Below, in pieces: positions 33,093 to 41,870 of a stretch of DNA of 61,273 nt. Numbering within the stretch: position 1 is the first letter of the stretch; every line of letters begins with the position of its first letter. A model generated the notes under the pieces. That model saw only the letters and a program-made list of their open reading frames with translations, searched no databases and was not told the origin of the DNA. The position numbers were made by a program, and so were the translations under genes. Location of the stretch: assembly GCA_045658305.1 (NCBI GenBank), contig JAZOUT010000116.1:1-61273 (forward strand), given 5' to 3'. This DNA comes from Aphodosoma sp045658305 (GTDB lineage Bacteria; Bacteroidota; Bacteroidia; Bacteroidales; Paludibacteraceae).

Positions 33093-34183
33093 AATATTAT
33101 CTCTCCGTCATACGTTACCGACTTCAAATTCATCATACTCAACTCTTTCGCCTTCTCTGGAAGTGGGGCATAATGTACCTCTGTCGCCAATGCCTGAGCC
33201 TCATCCGAAAGTATATATTTCAACAAATCAAGTGTTGCTATAGCCTGTTCCTCACTGCGATTTGAATAATTTTGTTCTTTATAAACTATCATCCAAGTGA
33301 ATGTTGAAATAGGATAAGCTCCAGTTGCATCTGAATTAGTAATTGAACAACGTGTATCTGTTGGAATCTCTCCCGATGCCGCAGCCGAAATACTTTTTGA
33401 TGTTGGTTTCACAAATTCACCTCTTTGATTTTCTATAGTAGCATAAGCAATTTTTTGAGCAAAGGCATATTCCGAACCTACATAACCTATTGTGTTCTTG
33501 GTCTGTTTGATTACGCCTGCTACTCCCGGATTACCTTTAGCTGCTTGACCTACTGGGAAGTTAATTGACTTGCCTCTACCATATTTCTCTGCCCACATCT
33601 TACTAATTTTTGTCAAATAATCAGTAAATACGAATGTAGTACCTGAGCCATCTGATCTAAATACGGGCATAATTGCTTCTTCTGGCAAATTAACATCAGG
33701 GTTTAATGCTATTAAACGCTCATCGTTCCACATCTTTATCTCTCCTGCAAAAATATCGGCAATTATCTCTCCCGAAAGTTTCAAATCTTCAACACCATCA
33801 AGATTATAAGCCAATACCACAGCTCCCATACAAGTAGGTATATGCACCACTGCTGGCATATCTTCCATCTCTTTATCTGAGAGAAAAGCATCACTTCCAG
33901 CAAAATCCACAATCTTATCACGCAAATTTCTTACACCACCGCCAGAGCCAATGCCTCCGTATGCCACAACATCACCATTCACCTCTGCAAATTTCTCAAA
34001 TATTACATTGTAGAATGGTAGTGGAAATGTCGCACCTGCACCCGACAACTCCTGTGCCTCACGACCACCATTTTTCTCACTACCTCCACACGATGCCATC
34101 GCCATCATCACAGCCGAAATAACACCCATAACCATAACACGCATAACTAAATATGCACTACTTTTTTTAATCTCTTTTTTCAT
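33089..34183 (-). CDS. pstS: Phosphate-binding protein PstS
   Basis: A 364-residue substrate-binding lipoprotein with a signal peptide and lipobox (MAMASC). Phosphate-binding segments are clear: LSGAGATFPLPFY, DFAGSDAFLS and FRSDGSGTTFVFTDYL. It captures phosphate for PstCAB. No strong promoter was found in the 160 bases upstream, so it is likely transcribed together with the upstream porin from the Pho-box promoter. The spacer holds a six-unit 11-bp element. Confidence 0.97.
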   Translation of the reverse strand: MKKEIKKSSAYLVMRVMVMGVISAVMMAMASCGGSEKNGGREAQELSGAGATFPLPFYNVIFEKFAEVNGDVVAYGGIGSGGGVRNLRDKIVDFAGSDAFLSDKEMEDMPAVVHIPTCMGAVVLAYNLDGVEDLKLSGEIIADIFAGEIKMWNDERLIALNPDVNLPEEAIMPVFRSDGSGTTFVFTDYLTKISKMWAEKYGRGKSINFPVGQAAKGNPGVAGVIKQTKNTIGYVGSEYAFAQKIAYATIENQRGEFVKPTSKSISAAASGEIPTDTRCSITNSDATGAYPISTFTWMIVYKEQNYSNRSEEQAIATLDLLKYILSDEAQALATEVHYAPLPEKAKELSMMNLKSVTYDGEIIL

Positions 34184-34256
34184 AATAATCTTCTTTTTTA
34201 TTGTTAATACTAAACTATCTTATCTCTCAATTATCATACACTTACCTCTCCATACC

Positions 34257-34326
34257 TACAACATACTATAAATATATGATAAATATACTATAAACATACT
34301 TTAAATATACTATAAACATACTATAA
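34257..34326 (-). repeat. Six-unit 11-bp repeat element, copy 2
   Basis: Minus strand: tatagtatgtt, tatagtatatt, taaagtatgtt, tatagtatatt, tatcatatatt, tatagtatgtt, gtag. Again exactly six units. The flank carries aaggttgctt, a word that also forms the 11-bp arrays at 9060 and 45401. Confidence 0.85.
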
Positions 34327-34343
34327 AGCAACCTTCAGAATAT

Positions 34344-35354
34344 TTATAAGCCAAAATAACAACTTACGTATGCCATATACTTATTCTCTCCTTCCTTTGG
34401 TATAGTCATCCTAAAGTTAGGTGCCACTTTCACATATTTACCCAATTTTACCTGTGCTCCTGCAATCACAGCCATCTCATCTTTTGCTACATTCCAACCG
34501 CTATTTGATGTTAGCATATCCCAACGGGCATATACATCTACTATTTTATGCGCTTTAACTGAGCCATACACCGAGCATCCCAACTGATTTCTATGCTCTA
34601 CGTTGCCCGAATTTTGCATCATAGCAAATTCGCCTCCCAACGAGAACATCTTATTTTTATACCCTATAAAAGTGGCATAATTATATACATTCACTTTATC
34701 TGCCTTTGTTGCATCATTCAATCCTCCATACAATCTAACTGACAATCCTTTAACTGGTACGAATGTCAACCCCAATCCATATTGAAAACCCATATCGCCC
34801 TGAATTTTCTTGTAGCCTTCGCCGTTGGTCATAATCGCATCTGCCGACACCCAATCTGCCATTTTATATGCCACCGACAAACCTAAATCTGCGCTACTAC
34901 CAAATTTGTATTGGTCTTGAAACGATTTATATATGTATCGGTAGCCCCAAAACTTCTCTTGCATATTGAATTGCGTTGTCGAAATCATACCACCTGTCAA
35001 TGTCAATCTCTTATGTTTCCAACTCACTTGCGCATTTTTGATATATGCCACATAATGATAGTCATCTACTGAATTCGGTTTTCCAATATCCATCACAGCT
35101 TTCAATTCCAAACCGTTACCCAACGAATACTGATACCCCAAATACGTTCTATCCAACTGAAACCCGCATTTTGATACGCCATTCTGCATCGTCATGCTGT
35201 AATTAGCAAATACCGAAACAATCGCCTTTCCTTTAGGGCTTGCATCTTCTTGTTTTACCTCTTTTGTTACAATAGTTTTCGTCGTGTCACTCGCCCAAAC
35301 AATTGTGCTCATTACCACCGACAGGGCTACTAAAATAAGTTTTCTTTTTTTCAT
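34344..35354 (-). CDS. Outer-membrane porin of the phosphate regulon (OprP-like)
   Basis: A 336-residue protein with a signal peptide (cleavage near VWASD) and short alternating beta strands throughout, ending in a C-terminal aromatic/hydrophobic strand (YVSCYFGL). The QLDRTYLGYQYSLGNGLELKAVMDIG pattern fits OprO/OprP-like or general Gram-negative porins. It stands directly before pstSCAB, and its promoter carries a candidate Pho box. A role in phosphate or phosphate-ester uptake across the outer membrane is therefore likely, but selectivity cannot be told. Confidence 0.82.
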   Translation of the reverse strand: MKKRKLILVALSVVMSTIVWASDTTKTIVTKEVKQEDASPKGKAIVSVFANYSMTMQNGVSKCGFQLDRTYLGYQYSLGNGLELKAVMDIGKPNSVDDYHYVAYIKNAQVSWKHKRLTLTGGMISTTQFNMQEKFWGYRYIYKSFQDQYKFGSSADLGLSVAYKMADWVSADAIMTNGEGYKKIQGDMGFQYGLGLTFVPVKGLSVRLYGGLNDATKADKVNVYNYATFIGYKNKMFSLGGEFAMMQNSGNVEHRNQLGCSVYGSVKAHKIVDVYARWDMLTSNSGWNVAKDEMAVIAGAQVKLGKYVKVAPNFRMTIPKEGENKYMAYVSCYFGL

Positions 35355-35379
35355 AGTTTACTCTTATTAAATTTCATGT

Positions 35380-35415
35380 GCAAAATTACAGATACTTAAT
35401 TACAATATAATTACA
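35380..35415 (-). promoter_or_regulatory. Promoter with candidate Pho box (porin-pst operon)
   Basis: Minus strand: TGTAATT at 35409-35415, again at 35398-35404 (11-base period), and a third at 35384-35390 overlapping the -7 box TAATTTTGC (35380-35388). The repeats occupy the -33 region in place of TTTG, as expected of a PhoB-type activator. The same 11/14-base spacing occurs upstream of the TonB receptor gene. Confidence 0.7.
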
Positions 35416-35568
35416 CATACATAAAGAAAATATTAAAAAAATATTACATAATTGTTACAAAAACAAAAGGGGAGTGCTGTTATCTCAACAACACTTCCCT
35501 CAACTTGAAATTATAAGAGTACTATAAAATATAGTCAGCAAACTAAAGTTTTTCTCGAATCTTATCTA

Positions 35569-36714
35569 TTAGTATTTTACCCAAGATCCTGTAATCCAAT
35601 CACAAACATCTTTAATATTTTCAAATGATTCATACTTAAGTGTTTCGTCAACTCTATTACCATCCTCTATAAATTTATCATTTGTATAAATATTTTTTTC
35701 ACTAATCAATGCTGCAGAGCTGATTACATTATTCATTTTCGAAACTTTATTCAACAGTGCTAATTCTGTTTCTTCACTTTCTACAGTAATAGGTTTTCCT
35801 TTTCCACATACAACAACATCCGATAATTCAACTTCCGAACCACGACGGATACGAATACCTTGTTTTGTGCCATTATTACCTGCTAAAATAACATTTTTCA
35901 ATATTGGATGTGATATAGGCTGAGCAGCATAATTATTTTCATTATTATCTGCCTCAATCAAACAATCACACTCATAACCCAAAATTTCTGTAGGCTGTTG
36001 ATATGCAACTAAATTAGTAGCTTTACCGCGCCAACCTTCTGTCCAGTCATATGAATCGTCGCTACAGTTTAACGCTACAAGATTCTTAACATTTACTGTA
36101 CCTCCAAAAAATTCAAAACCATCATCTGAACCATTATATGCTTGACAATTTTCAACACAAGTACCATTACCTACTCCATAAAAAGTAAATCCATTAGCTT
36201 CATGTTCTTCATCAAATGCATATCCCGAATATTCAATACGAATAAATTTAAGTACTCCCGAATTATCATCATCTTGATTACCACCATATTGTGCATTGCC
36301 AATTTCTGAACTACCTAAACCTCCTTCTGCATTAGTCGATGCGTACCCACAAATATGAATACCACCCCAAGCACCAGATTCTTTTTTCTCGCTGGTCATC
36401 ACAATTGGGTTGTCGGATGTACCTACAGCATTTATTTTTGCACCTTGCTCAATCAAAATATAATCTACAATATCATCATAAATAGCTTCGATTTTAACCC
36501 CTTCTTCAATTGTTAAAGTTGCACCCGAAGAAACAATATACTCACCATTCAACTTATATGTTGACCCCGACGACAACACTGCATCTTCTGTTATTCGACC
36601 TTGCAATACTGAACCATCCGACACAATATTTCCACCTTCAGGTTCTTTGCCATTTTCACACGCTGTGAACATACTTAAAATAAACATGCTCAAAAATAAA
36701 CTTTTTGCTTTCAT
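35569..36714 (-). CDS. Secreted lipoprotein with beta-helix-like repeats
   Basis: A 381-residue lipoprotein (lipobox MFTAC, Cys19). The sequence shows beta-helix-like rungs: GATLTIEEGVKIEA, GAKINAVGTSDNPIVMTS, GGIHICGYAS, FTFYGVGNGTCVENCQAYNGSDDGFEFFGGTVN, LKNVILAGNNGTKQ. Asp/Asn-rich turns (DDDNSGV, DNNENN) could bind calcium. It lies 42 bases downstream of the TonB receptor gene and is probably its surface-exposed partner, comparable to the lipoprotein of other receptor pairs but not of SusD fold. The ligand is unknown; regulation suggests a phosphorus source. Confidence 0.8.
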   Translation of the reverse strand: MKAKSLFLSMFILSMFTACENGKEPEGGNIVSDGSVLQGRITEDAVLSSGSTYKLNGEYIVSSGATLTIEEGVKIEAIYDDIVDYILIEQGAKINAVGTSDNPIVMTSEKKESGAWGGIHICGYASTNAEGGLGSSEIGNAQYGGNQDDDNSGVLKFIRIEYSGYAFDEEHEANGFTFYGVGNGTCVENCQAYNGSDDGFEFFGGTVNVKNLVALNCSDDSYDWTEGWRGKATNLVAYQQPTEILGYECDCLIEADNNENNYAAQPISHPILKNVILAGNNGTKQGIRIRRGSEVELSDVVVCGKGKPITVESEETELALLNKVSKMNNVISSAALISEKNIYTNDKFIEDGNRVDETLKYESFENIKDVCDWITGSWVKY

Positions 36715-36756
36715 AATTTTCTGTTTTTAAAAATTAAACAATTAAAAATTAAACAA

Positions 36757-39444
36757 TTATAATTTATAAGAAAAACTTAAATCAAAAGAAGTGCTTTTAT
36801 TGAATCTTTCAACTTCAACATTTTCATTTGTTACTATTACTTTTTGTCTAAATATAGCATCTTGAGCTAACAAATCTTTTATTTTCAATGCTATAGTGAA
36901 GTTTTTATACAGATTATATGTCAAATTAAAATTTAAAGTATTAGTCGGTAACTCTGTAATATCTCCTAACCCTGAAACCCCAACAGCATAAATACGTCCA
37001 CCTTGAAAGTTATATAACAATGCAAAACTTAATTGATGATTATCATTAATCTTTGGTGAATATGTAATATCCATATTTAATAGGATTGGAGATGCTCCTT
37101 GCAATGAACGCTCTTTATTTGTATAAGCACCATTATCTGATAATTTAACATTAGTATACATATAGCTTGCGTTTAGTCCAACCGATAAATCTTTTATAAT
37201 TTGTTTCTTCACTTCAAATTCAGCCCCTGTAGCAAACCCTTGTTCTGCATTCCTAAAGCTATGTAAAGTAGCTCCACCTTGCAATGTTTGAATTCGTTCT
37301 ATTGGATTCTCTAAATATTTTGCATAACCTGTCAAAGAAATCATATCTCCATAATCAGTAATAAATTCATATCGCAAATCAAAATTATAATTATATGCGT
37401 TATTCAAAATTTCATTACCTCGTATTTGCGAAGCACCATATGACTCTTGATATAGAAATGGTGCCATTTCTATAAAAGATGGTCGTGTTATTGTGCGTGA
37501 TGTAGAAAAACGAAATACATGATTATTTTTTAATTCATATTTTAAATTCAAAACAGGGAATAAATCAAATTTATTTAATTCACGTCTTTTCGCATACTTA
37601 TATCCTCCATCCGTAGCATAATCAACAGACTGTTGACTCATTTCTGCTCGTATTCCAACATTTAATAAGAATGAAGGAGAGATATAATAATCATGTTGCA
37701 AATGCAATGCATAAATATTAAAACCTGCTTTATATGTGTCTTTAGGTTGCATTTTACGTTCTACTACTATATTCCCATTTTTAATATTATCAAAATTTAA
37801 ATAATTATCTGCATGATATATATCATCAATTTCAGGATTAAGTTTATTTAAATTATAGTAAAAACGAGTAGCAGTATATAAACGTTCTTTGTTTTTCATA
37901 TTAAACCCAAATATCAATTTATTCTTTTCTCCACAGTCCCATGATGCATTAATCGAAGCATTCCATTCATTTTCATTCAAATCACCAAAATAGCGCATTG
38001 TTTCTTGTCTGTTTAATTTAAATAACGACAGCTTCTCGTTCTCATTTTTTTCAAACATAACCTGACGTCTATCTGGTTCCTCACTTGTTGTTAAACAATA
38101 CGAACCTGCCCATATTAACTTCCATGATTTACTATCTCCTAAATAATGAACACCCTCTAATTGGTTGACTAATAATGAATAAATATGTGTAATATCATTA
38201 ATTCCTACAAGGTTATGACATTCTGCATCAATTCCATTTCGCTCTTGAAATTCATTAGATGCATTACGAGCATAAAAGAACGTATAACCTATATGATCAC
38301 TTTCACGTAATGTTAACCCTAAACATCCTAATGCTGCAATATTTAAATTATGCTCATACGAGTTAATTATGAAATCATTCTGGATATTTCCTGTTGCCTC
38401 TAATGTTTTGTAAGTAGCATCTTTAGTGTTTTGATAATCATTATTAATCGTACCTGATAATACCAAACTCAATATGTGATCTCCCAATTTGAATTTATGT
38501 CCTAATCCCAAATTTAGTCCCAGATTGGGCATCCAGTTATAACTCTTAACACCAAAAGAGGTTGTAAAAATAGGATTATTTTTTACATAATTATCATAAT
38601 CACTAAGCGATAAATTCAGAGCTTGTTTATCTACAGATGACTTCCAAAATAAACTTGGATTATCCATTCCTAATCTATAGGTGCCAATAGTAGAAGTATT
38701 TAATCCTACATTTACTCCAATGTTAAAATAATTCTCATTAACAATGTTTTTAGTTGTTATATCAATATGTGCACCACTATAATCTGCATATTGTGACGGA
38801 TTATAAACCTTTTTAACTATGATATTTTTAATTGTGCTCAAAGGAAAAATATCTAAAGGTATTAATTTATTGTCTGGATTTGGAGAAGCAATAGGCAATC
38901 CATTTAATGTTGTCATACTATATCTATCGCCTAAACCTCTCACCACTAATTGACCTGAACTTGCAATAGAAATGCCTGTTAGCTTTTTTACTCCCTCAGC
39001 TACATTACCTATACCTTTCATAGACATCTCTTTTGCACCAATATTTTCTATTGCTAAAGAAGATATTTTTCTCTCCATTTGCAACATTTTCTCATTTTCC
39101 ATGTTTTTTTGCGCTGTAACAACTACATCATTTAGCACCTGCGCATTTACCGACATTTCAAAATCTATAACTAAATCTTTATTTAGAAAAATATCTTCTT
39201 CTAAAATTTCACGATAACCTACATAACTAATACGCATTGAATATCTTCCTTCTGGAAGCGATAATTCATAATTACCATTGAAATCAGTAATTGCCCCTTT
39301 GTTTAAAGATTCTATAAAAATAGACACACCAATTAATGGCTCTTTTGTAGATGTATCAATAATAGTACCCTTAACTGCGAATGCCCAAAGGTTACAAACT
39401 GATAGCATACAAATCAAACAAAATAAAATAACTCTTTTTTTCAT
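36757..39444 (-). CDS. TonB-dependent receptor, putative phosphate-regulated
   Basis: An 895-residue outer-membrane receptor. Signal peptide (residues 1-21), a carboxypeptidase-regulatory-like domain (GTIIDTSTKEPLIGVSIFI...), a plug domain (VVVTAQK, then GQLVVRGLGDRYSMTTLNGLPIASPNPD) and a 22-strand-type barrel ending DLSFSYKL. It imports a ligand with TonB energy. Its promoter carries two candidate Pho boxes, it lies beside pst and phoBR-like genes, and a lipoprotein partner follows. Uptake of a phosphorus compound is plausible but unproven. Codon use is AT-rich. Confidence 0.92.
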   Translation of the reverse strand: MKKRVILFCLICMLSVCNLWAFAVKGTIIDTSTKEPLIGVSIFIESLNKGAITDFNGNYELSLPEGRYSMRISYVGYREILEEDIFLNKDLVIDFEMSVNAQVLNDVVVTAQKNMENEKMLQMERKISSLAIENIGAKEMSMKGIGNVAEGVKKLTGISIASSGQLVVRGLGDRYSMTTLNGLPIASPNPDNKLIPLDIFPLSTIKNIIVKKVYNPSQYADYSGAHIDITTKNIVNENYFNIGVNVGLNTSTIGTYRLGMDNPSLFWKSSVDKQALNLSLSDYDNYVKNNPIFTTSFGVKSYNWMPNLGLNLGLGHKFKLGDHILSLVLSGTINNDYQNTKDATYKTLEATGNIQNDFIINSYEHNLNIAALGCLGLTLRESDHIGYTFFYARNASNEFQERNGIDAECHNLVGINDITHIYSLLVNQLEGVHYLGDSKSWKLIWAGSYCLTTSEEPDRRQVMFEKNENEKLSLFKLNRQETMRYFGDLNENEWNASINASWDCGEKNKLIFGFNMKNKERLYTATRFYYNLNKLNPEIDDIYHADNYLNFDNIKNGNIVVERKMQPKDTYKAGFNIYALHLQHDYYISPSFLLNVGIRAEMSQQSVDYATDGGYKYAKRRELNKFDLFPVLNLKYELKNNHVFRFSTSRTITRPSFIEMAPFLYQESYGASQIRGNEILNNAYNYNFDLRYEFITDYGDMISLTGYAKYLENPIERIQTLQGGATLHSFRNAEQGFATGAEFEVKKQIIKDLSVGLNASYMYTNVKLSDNGAYTNKERSLQGASPILLNMDITYSPKINDNHQLSFALLYNFQGGRIYAVGVSGLGDITELPTNTLNFNLTYNLYKNFTIALKIKDLLAQDAIFRQKVIVTNENVEVERFNKSTSFDLSFSYKL

Positions 39445-39467
39445 ATTTTTTCTCTTTTAATTTCGGT

Positions 39468-39547
39468 GCAAAATTACAAACATGTAATTACATAAAAATA
39501 ACAAATAAATTAAGAAACAATTAAAAACAAATTACAATATAATTACA
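39468..39547 (-). promoter_or_regulatory. Promoter with two candidate Pho boxes (TonB receptor)
   Basis: Minus strand: -7 box TAATTTTGC (39468-39476) overlaps TGTAATT (39472-39478). Further repeats are TGTAATT (39486-39492) and TGTTATT (39497-39503), with the same 14- and 11-base offsets as at 35384-35415. An additional pair TGTAATT-ATAT-TGTAATT lies at 39530-39547, an 18-base exact match to 35398-35415. Confidence 0.7.
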
Positions 39548-39638
39548 AAAAAATAGCTGTTTACCAAACGTATTTTCTAAAAATGTTACATTTTTGTTAA
39601 ATCTTTTTTCTTATAAACCAACATTCAAGTTTTTTTTC

Positions 39639-39647
39639 TAATTTTGC
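39639..39647 (+). promoter_or_regulatory. Promoter -7 box of the PhoB-like gene
   Basis: TAATTTTGC, only 11-20 bases before the two candidate start codons. The leader is therefore very short. Confidence 0.6.
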
Positions 39648-39666
39648 ATTATAAAATATGTATAAT

Positions 39667-40371
39667 ATGGCAACAGAACGTATATTGATAGTTGACGACG
39701 AAGAGACTCTCTGCGAGGTCTTGAAAATCAATCTCGAAAACGAAGGTTATGATGTTGATACAGCTTTTAGTGCCGAACAGGCTTTGACTTATAATCTAAC
39801 ATCGTATTCGCTTATTGTTCTCGATATTATGATGGGAGAAATCAGTGGTATCAAAATGGCTAAAATGCTAAAAGCTGATGTTACTACTGAGAATATTCCT
39901 ATAATATTCTGTACCGCTCGCGACACAGAAGACGATATGGTCATGGGACTTAATCTTGGAGCCGATGATTACATAATGAAGCCTTATACCATTCGTAACG
40001 TGATAGCGCGAGTTAAGAGTGTACTAAGGCGTACGTCTAATCACAAGGCTACACTAAATGTAGTAAAAAAGGAAAAAAATAATGAACTCAGAGTAGATGG
40101 ATTGATTCTTGATTTGGAATTCAAGCGTTGTATTGTTGATGATAAAGAGGTAAAACTTACTAAAAAAGAGTTTGAATTATTGGCATACTTAATTTCTCAT
40201 AGAGGCAAAATCTGTTCGCGCGAACAACTTCTTAGTAGAGTATGGAGCGACGAGGTTGTTGTTCTCGATCGTACTATCGATGTCAACATCACTCGCCTTC
40301 GTCAAAAAATAGGCTCTTATGGATCATATATTGTAACTCGTTCAGGTTTTGGCTATGGCTTCAGCGACTAA
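39667..40371 (+). CDS. PhoB-like OmpR-family response regulator
   Basis: The ATG at 39667 (MATERILIVDD) is preferred. An in-frame ATG at 39658 would sit almost on the expected transcription start. The product is 234 residues: a receiver domain with acidic pocket VDDEE, phospho-acceptor Asp53 in IVLDIMMG and Lys in YIMKPYT, then a winged-helix DNA-binding domain (LTKKEFELLAYLISHRGKIC, RTIDVNITRLRQKIG). It is coupled to the sensor kinase (23-base overlap) and faces the Pho-box promoter of the TonB receptor. PhoB is the likely role, by context. Confidence 0.93.
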   Translation: MATERILIVDDEETLCEVLKINLENEGYDVDTAFSAEQALTYNLTSYSLIVLDIMMGEISGIKMAKMLKADVTTENIPIIFCTARDTEDDMVMGLNLGADDYIMKPYTIRNVIARVKSVLRRTSNHKATLNVVKKEKNNELRVDGLILDLEFKRCIVDDKEVKLTKKEFELLAYLISHRGKICSREQLLSRVWSDEVVVLDRTIDVNITRLRQKIGSYGSYIVTRSGFGYGFSD

Positions 40372-41647
40372 ATTATCATATCACAAGCAATTATTTTTCA
40401 TATTGCTTATATTTTTGTGGACTATTATTCTCTGTTTCATAGGCTTTCAGTATTTGCGTGAAAAGCAATATAAATCTGAGTCTTTGAATGCTCAACTACA
40501 ATTATACAACAACTATTTATTATCAACAATAGAGAATAATTTATCTCTTGGTGACAATAATTTCATTACAACCGAGCCATTTGATAATTTGCGTGTGTCA
40601 ATAATCACTATTGATGGTATTGTGGTCTATGACAACAAGTTGTCTCTCGATTCGCTCGACAATCACATTCTGCGTCCCGAGATCGCTAATGCACTAAAAA
40701 ATGGTTATGGCTATCACATCAGCCGGCAATCTGTTAGTGATGGTCAAAAATATTTCTATTCAGCTACACGAGGCCGTGATATCATCGTCCGTACCGCAAT
40801 ACCTTATTCTTCTTCGTTACGCGAACTATTGCGAGCCGAATGGAGCTTCTTGTCTATAATGATTTCTATTAGTTTAATAGTTAGCGTGATAGCCTATTTT
40901 ATTACACAACGTTTAGGTAAATCAATCGAGCGAATAAATTTCTATGAGGCGGAACAAGAAAAAAATCGACTAAAAAGACAACTCACTAACAACATAAATC
41001 ATGAACTAAAAACACCTATTGCATCCATACAAGTATGCCTCGAAACTCTGTTGTCTGGCATAAATCTAAGTGAAGAAAAACGACAAGAACTCATCGAGCG
41101 ATGCTATACTAATAATGAACGATTACGCAAACTATTAGCGGACGTATCTCTTATAACCCGTATAGAAGATGGTAGTTCGCTAATAGGAAAGGAAAAGGTG
41201 TTGATTAACACTATAATAGAGGAGTTAGAAAATGAAATGCTAATAATGCCCGAAGAAGAGAGATTAACGTTGCACAACAATTTCAACGAGCAAGTAATAA
41301 TTGAAGGCAATATATCGTTGATAGGCTCAATATTCCAAAATCTTACTGAAAATGCCATTGCCTATTCGAAAGGAAAAAATATCTACATCACGCTCCTCGA
41401 AAATACAGAAACTGAATGTAAAATCCGATTCGAAGACGACGGATGTGGGGTAGAAGAGAAACAATTAACTCGATTATTCGAACGCTTCTATCGTGTCGAT
41501 AAAGGACGTTCACGCCAATTGGGGGGAACAGGACTCGGGCTTGCCATTGTGAAACATGCAGTACAATTCCATGGCGGAACAATCTCCGTATCTAATCGTC
41601 CCAACGGAGGTCTCCGATTCGATTTTTCATTACAAAAACAATCATAA
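40349..41647 (+). CDS. PhoR-like sensor histidine kinase
   Basis: A 432-residue membrane kinase. Two membrane spans (about 14-34 and 170-190) flank a periplasmic sensor region of about 135 residues. The HisKA domain has phospho-accepting His218 in NNINHELKTPIAS. The ATPase domain has N box FQNLTENAIAY, G1 EDDGCGVEEK and G2 GGTGLGLAIVKH. It overlaps the regulator gene by 23 bases. By context it senses phosphate status, probably via the Pst transporter. Confidence 0.93.
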   Translation: MAMASATKLSYHKQLFFILLIFLWTIILCFIGFQYLREKQYKSESLNAQLQLYNNYLLSTIENNLSLGDNNFITTEPFDNLRVSIITIDGIVVYDNKLSLDSLDNHILRPEIANALKNGYGYHISRQSVSDGQKYFYSATRGRDIIVRTAIPYSSSLRELLRAEWSFLSIMISISLIVSVIAYFITQRLGKSIERINFYEAEQEKNRLKRQLTNNINHELKTPIASIQVCLETLLSGINLSEEKRQELIERCYTNNERLRKLLADVSLITRIEDGSSLIGKEKVLINTIIEELENEMLIMPEEERLTLHNNFNEQVIIEGNISLIGSIFQNLTENAIAYSKGKNIYITLLENTETECKIRFEDDGCGVEEKQLTRLFERFYRVDKGRSRQLGGTGLGLAIVKHAVQFHGGTISVSNRPNGGLRFDFSLQKQS

Positions 41648-41691
41648 CCCTAACGATATTGAAATACATAATAAGCTTTGACATATCAAAC

Positions 41692-41736
41692 ACGAAGGAT
41701 ATACGAAAGATATACGAAGGATATACGAAGGATAAC
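41692..41736. repeat. 11-bp repeat array (four units)
   Basis: Four units of acgaaggatat type (acgaaggatat, acgaaagatat, acgaaggatat, acgaaggataa). It has the same 11-base period as other arrays but a different sequence. The 223-base gap it lies in holds only this array and the next promoter. Confidence 0.8.
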
Positions 41737-41853
41737 CTTATCTTCTCCTAATTTTTATCTATCAAATTACATATATCCATACAAAATCTCATAAAAAACA
41801 CAAAACATCTACGCATAGGCTATATACTCATTGCACAGATTAAATATTTTTCG

Positions 41854-41862
41854 TAACTTTGC
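41854..41862 (+). promoter_or_regulatory. Promoter -7 box of the porin gene
   Basis: TAACTTTGC. The first ATG of the open frame (41859) lies inside it, so translation must start at 41871, giving a leader of only a few bases. Confidence 0.7.
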
Positions 41863-41870
41863 CAAATATT

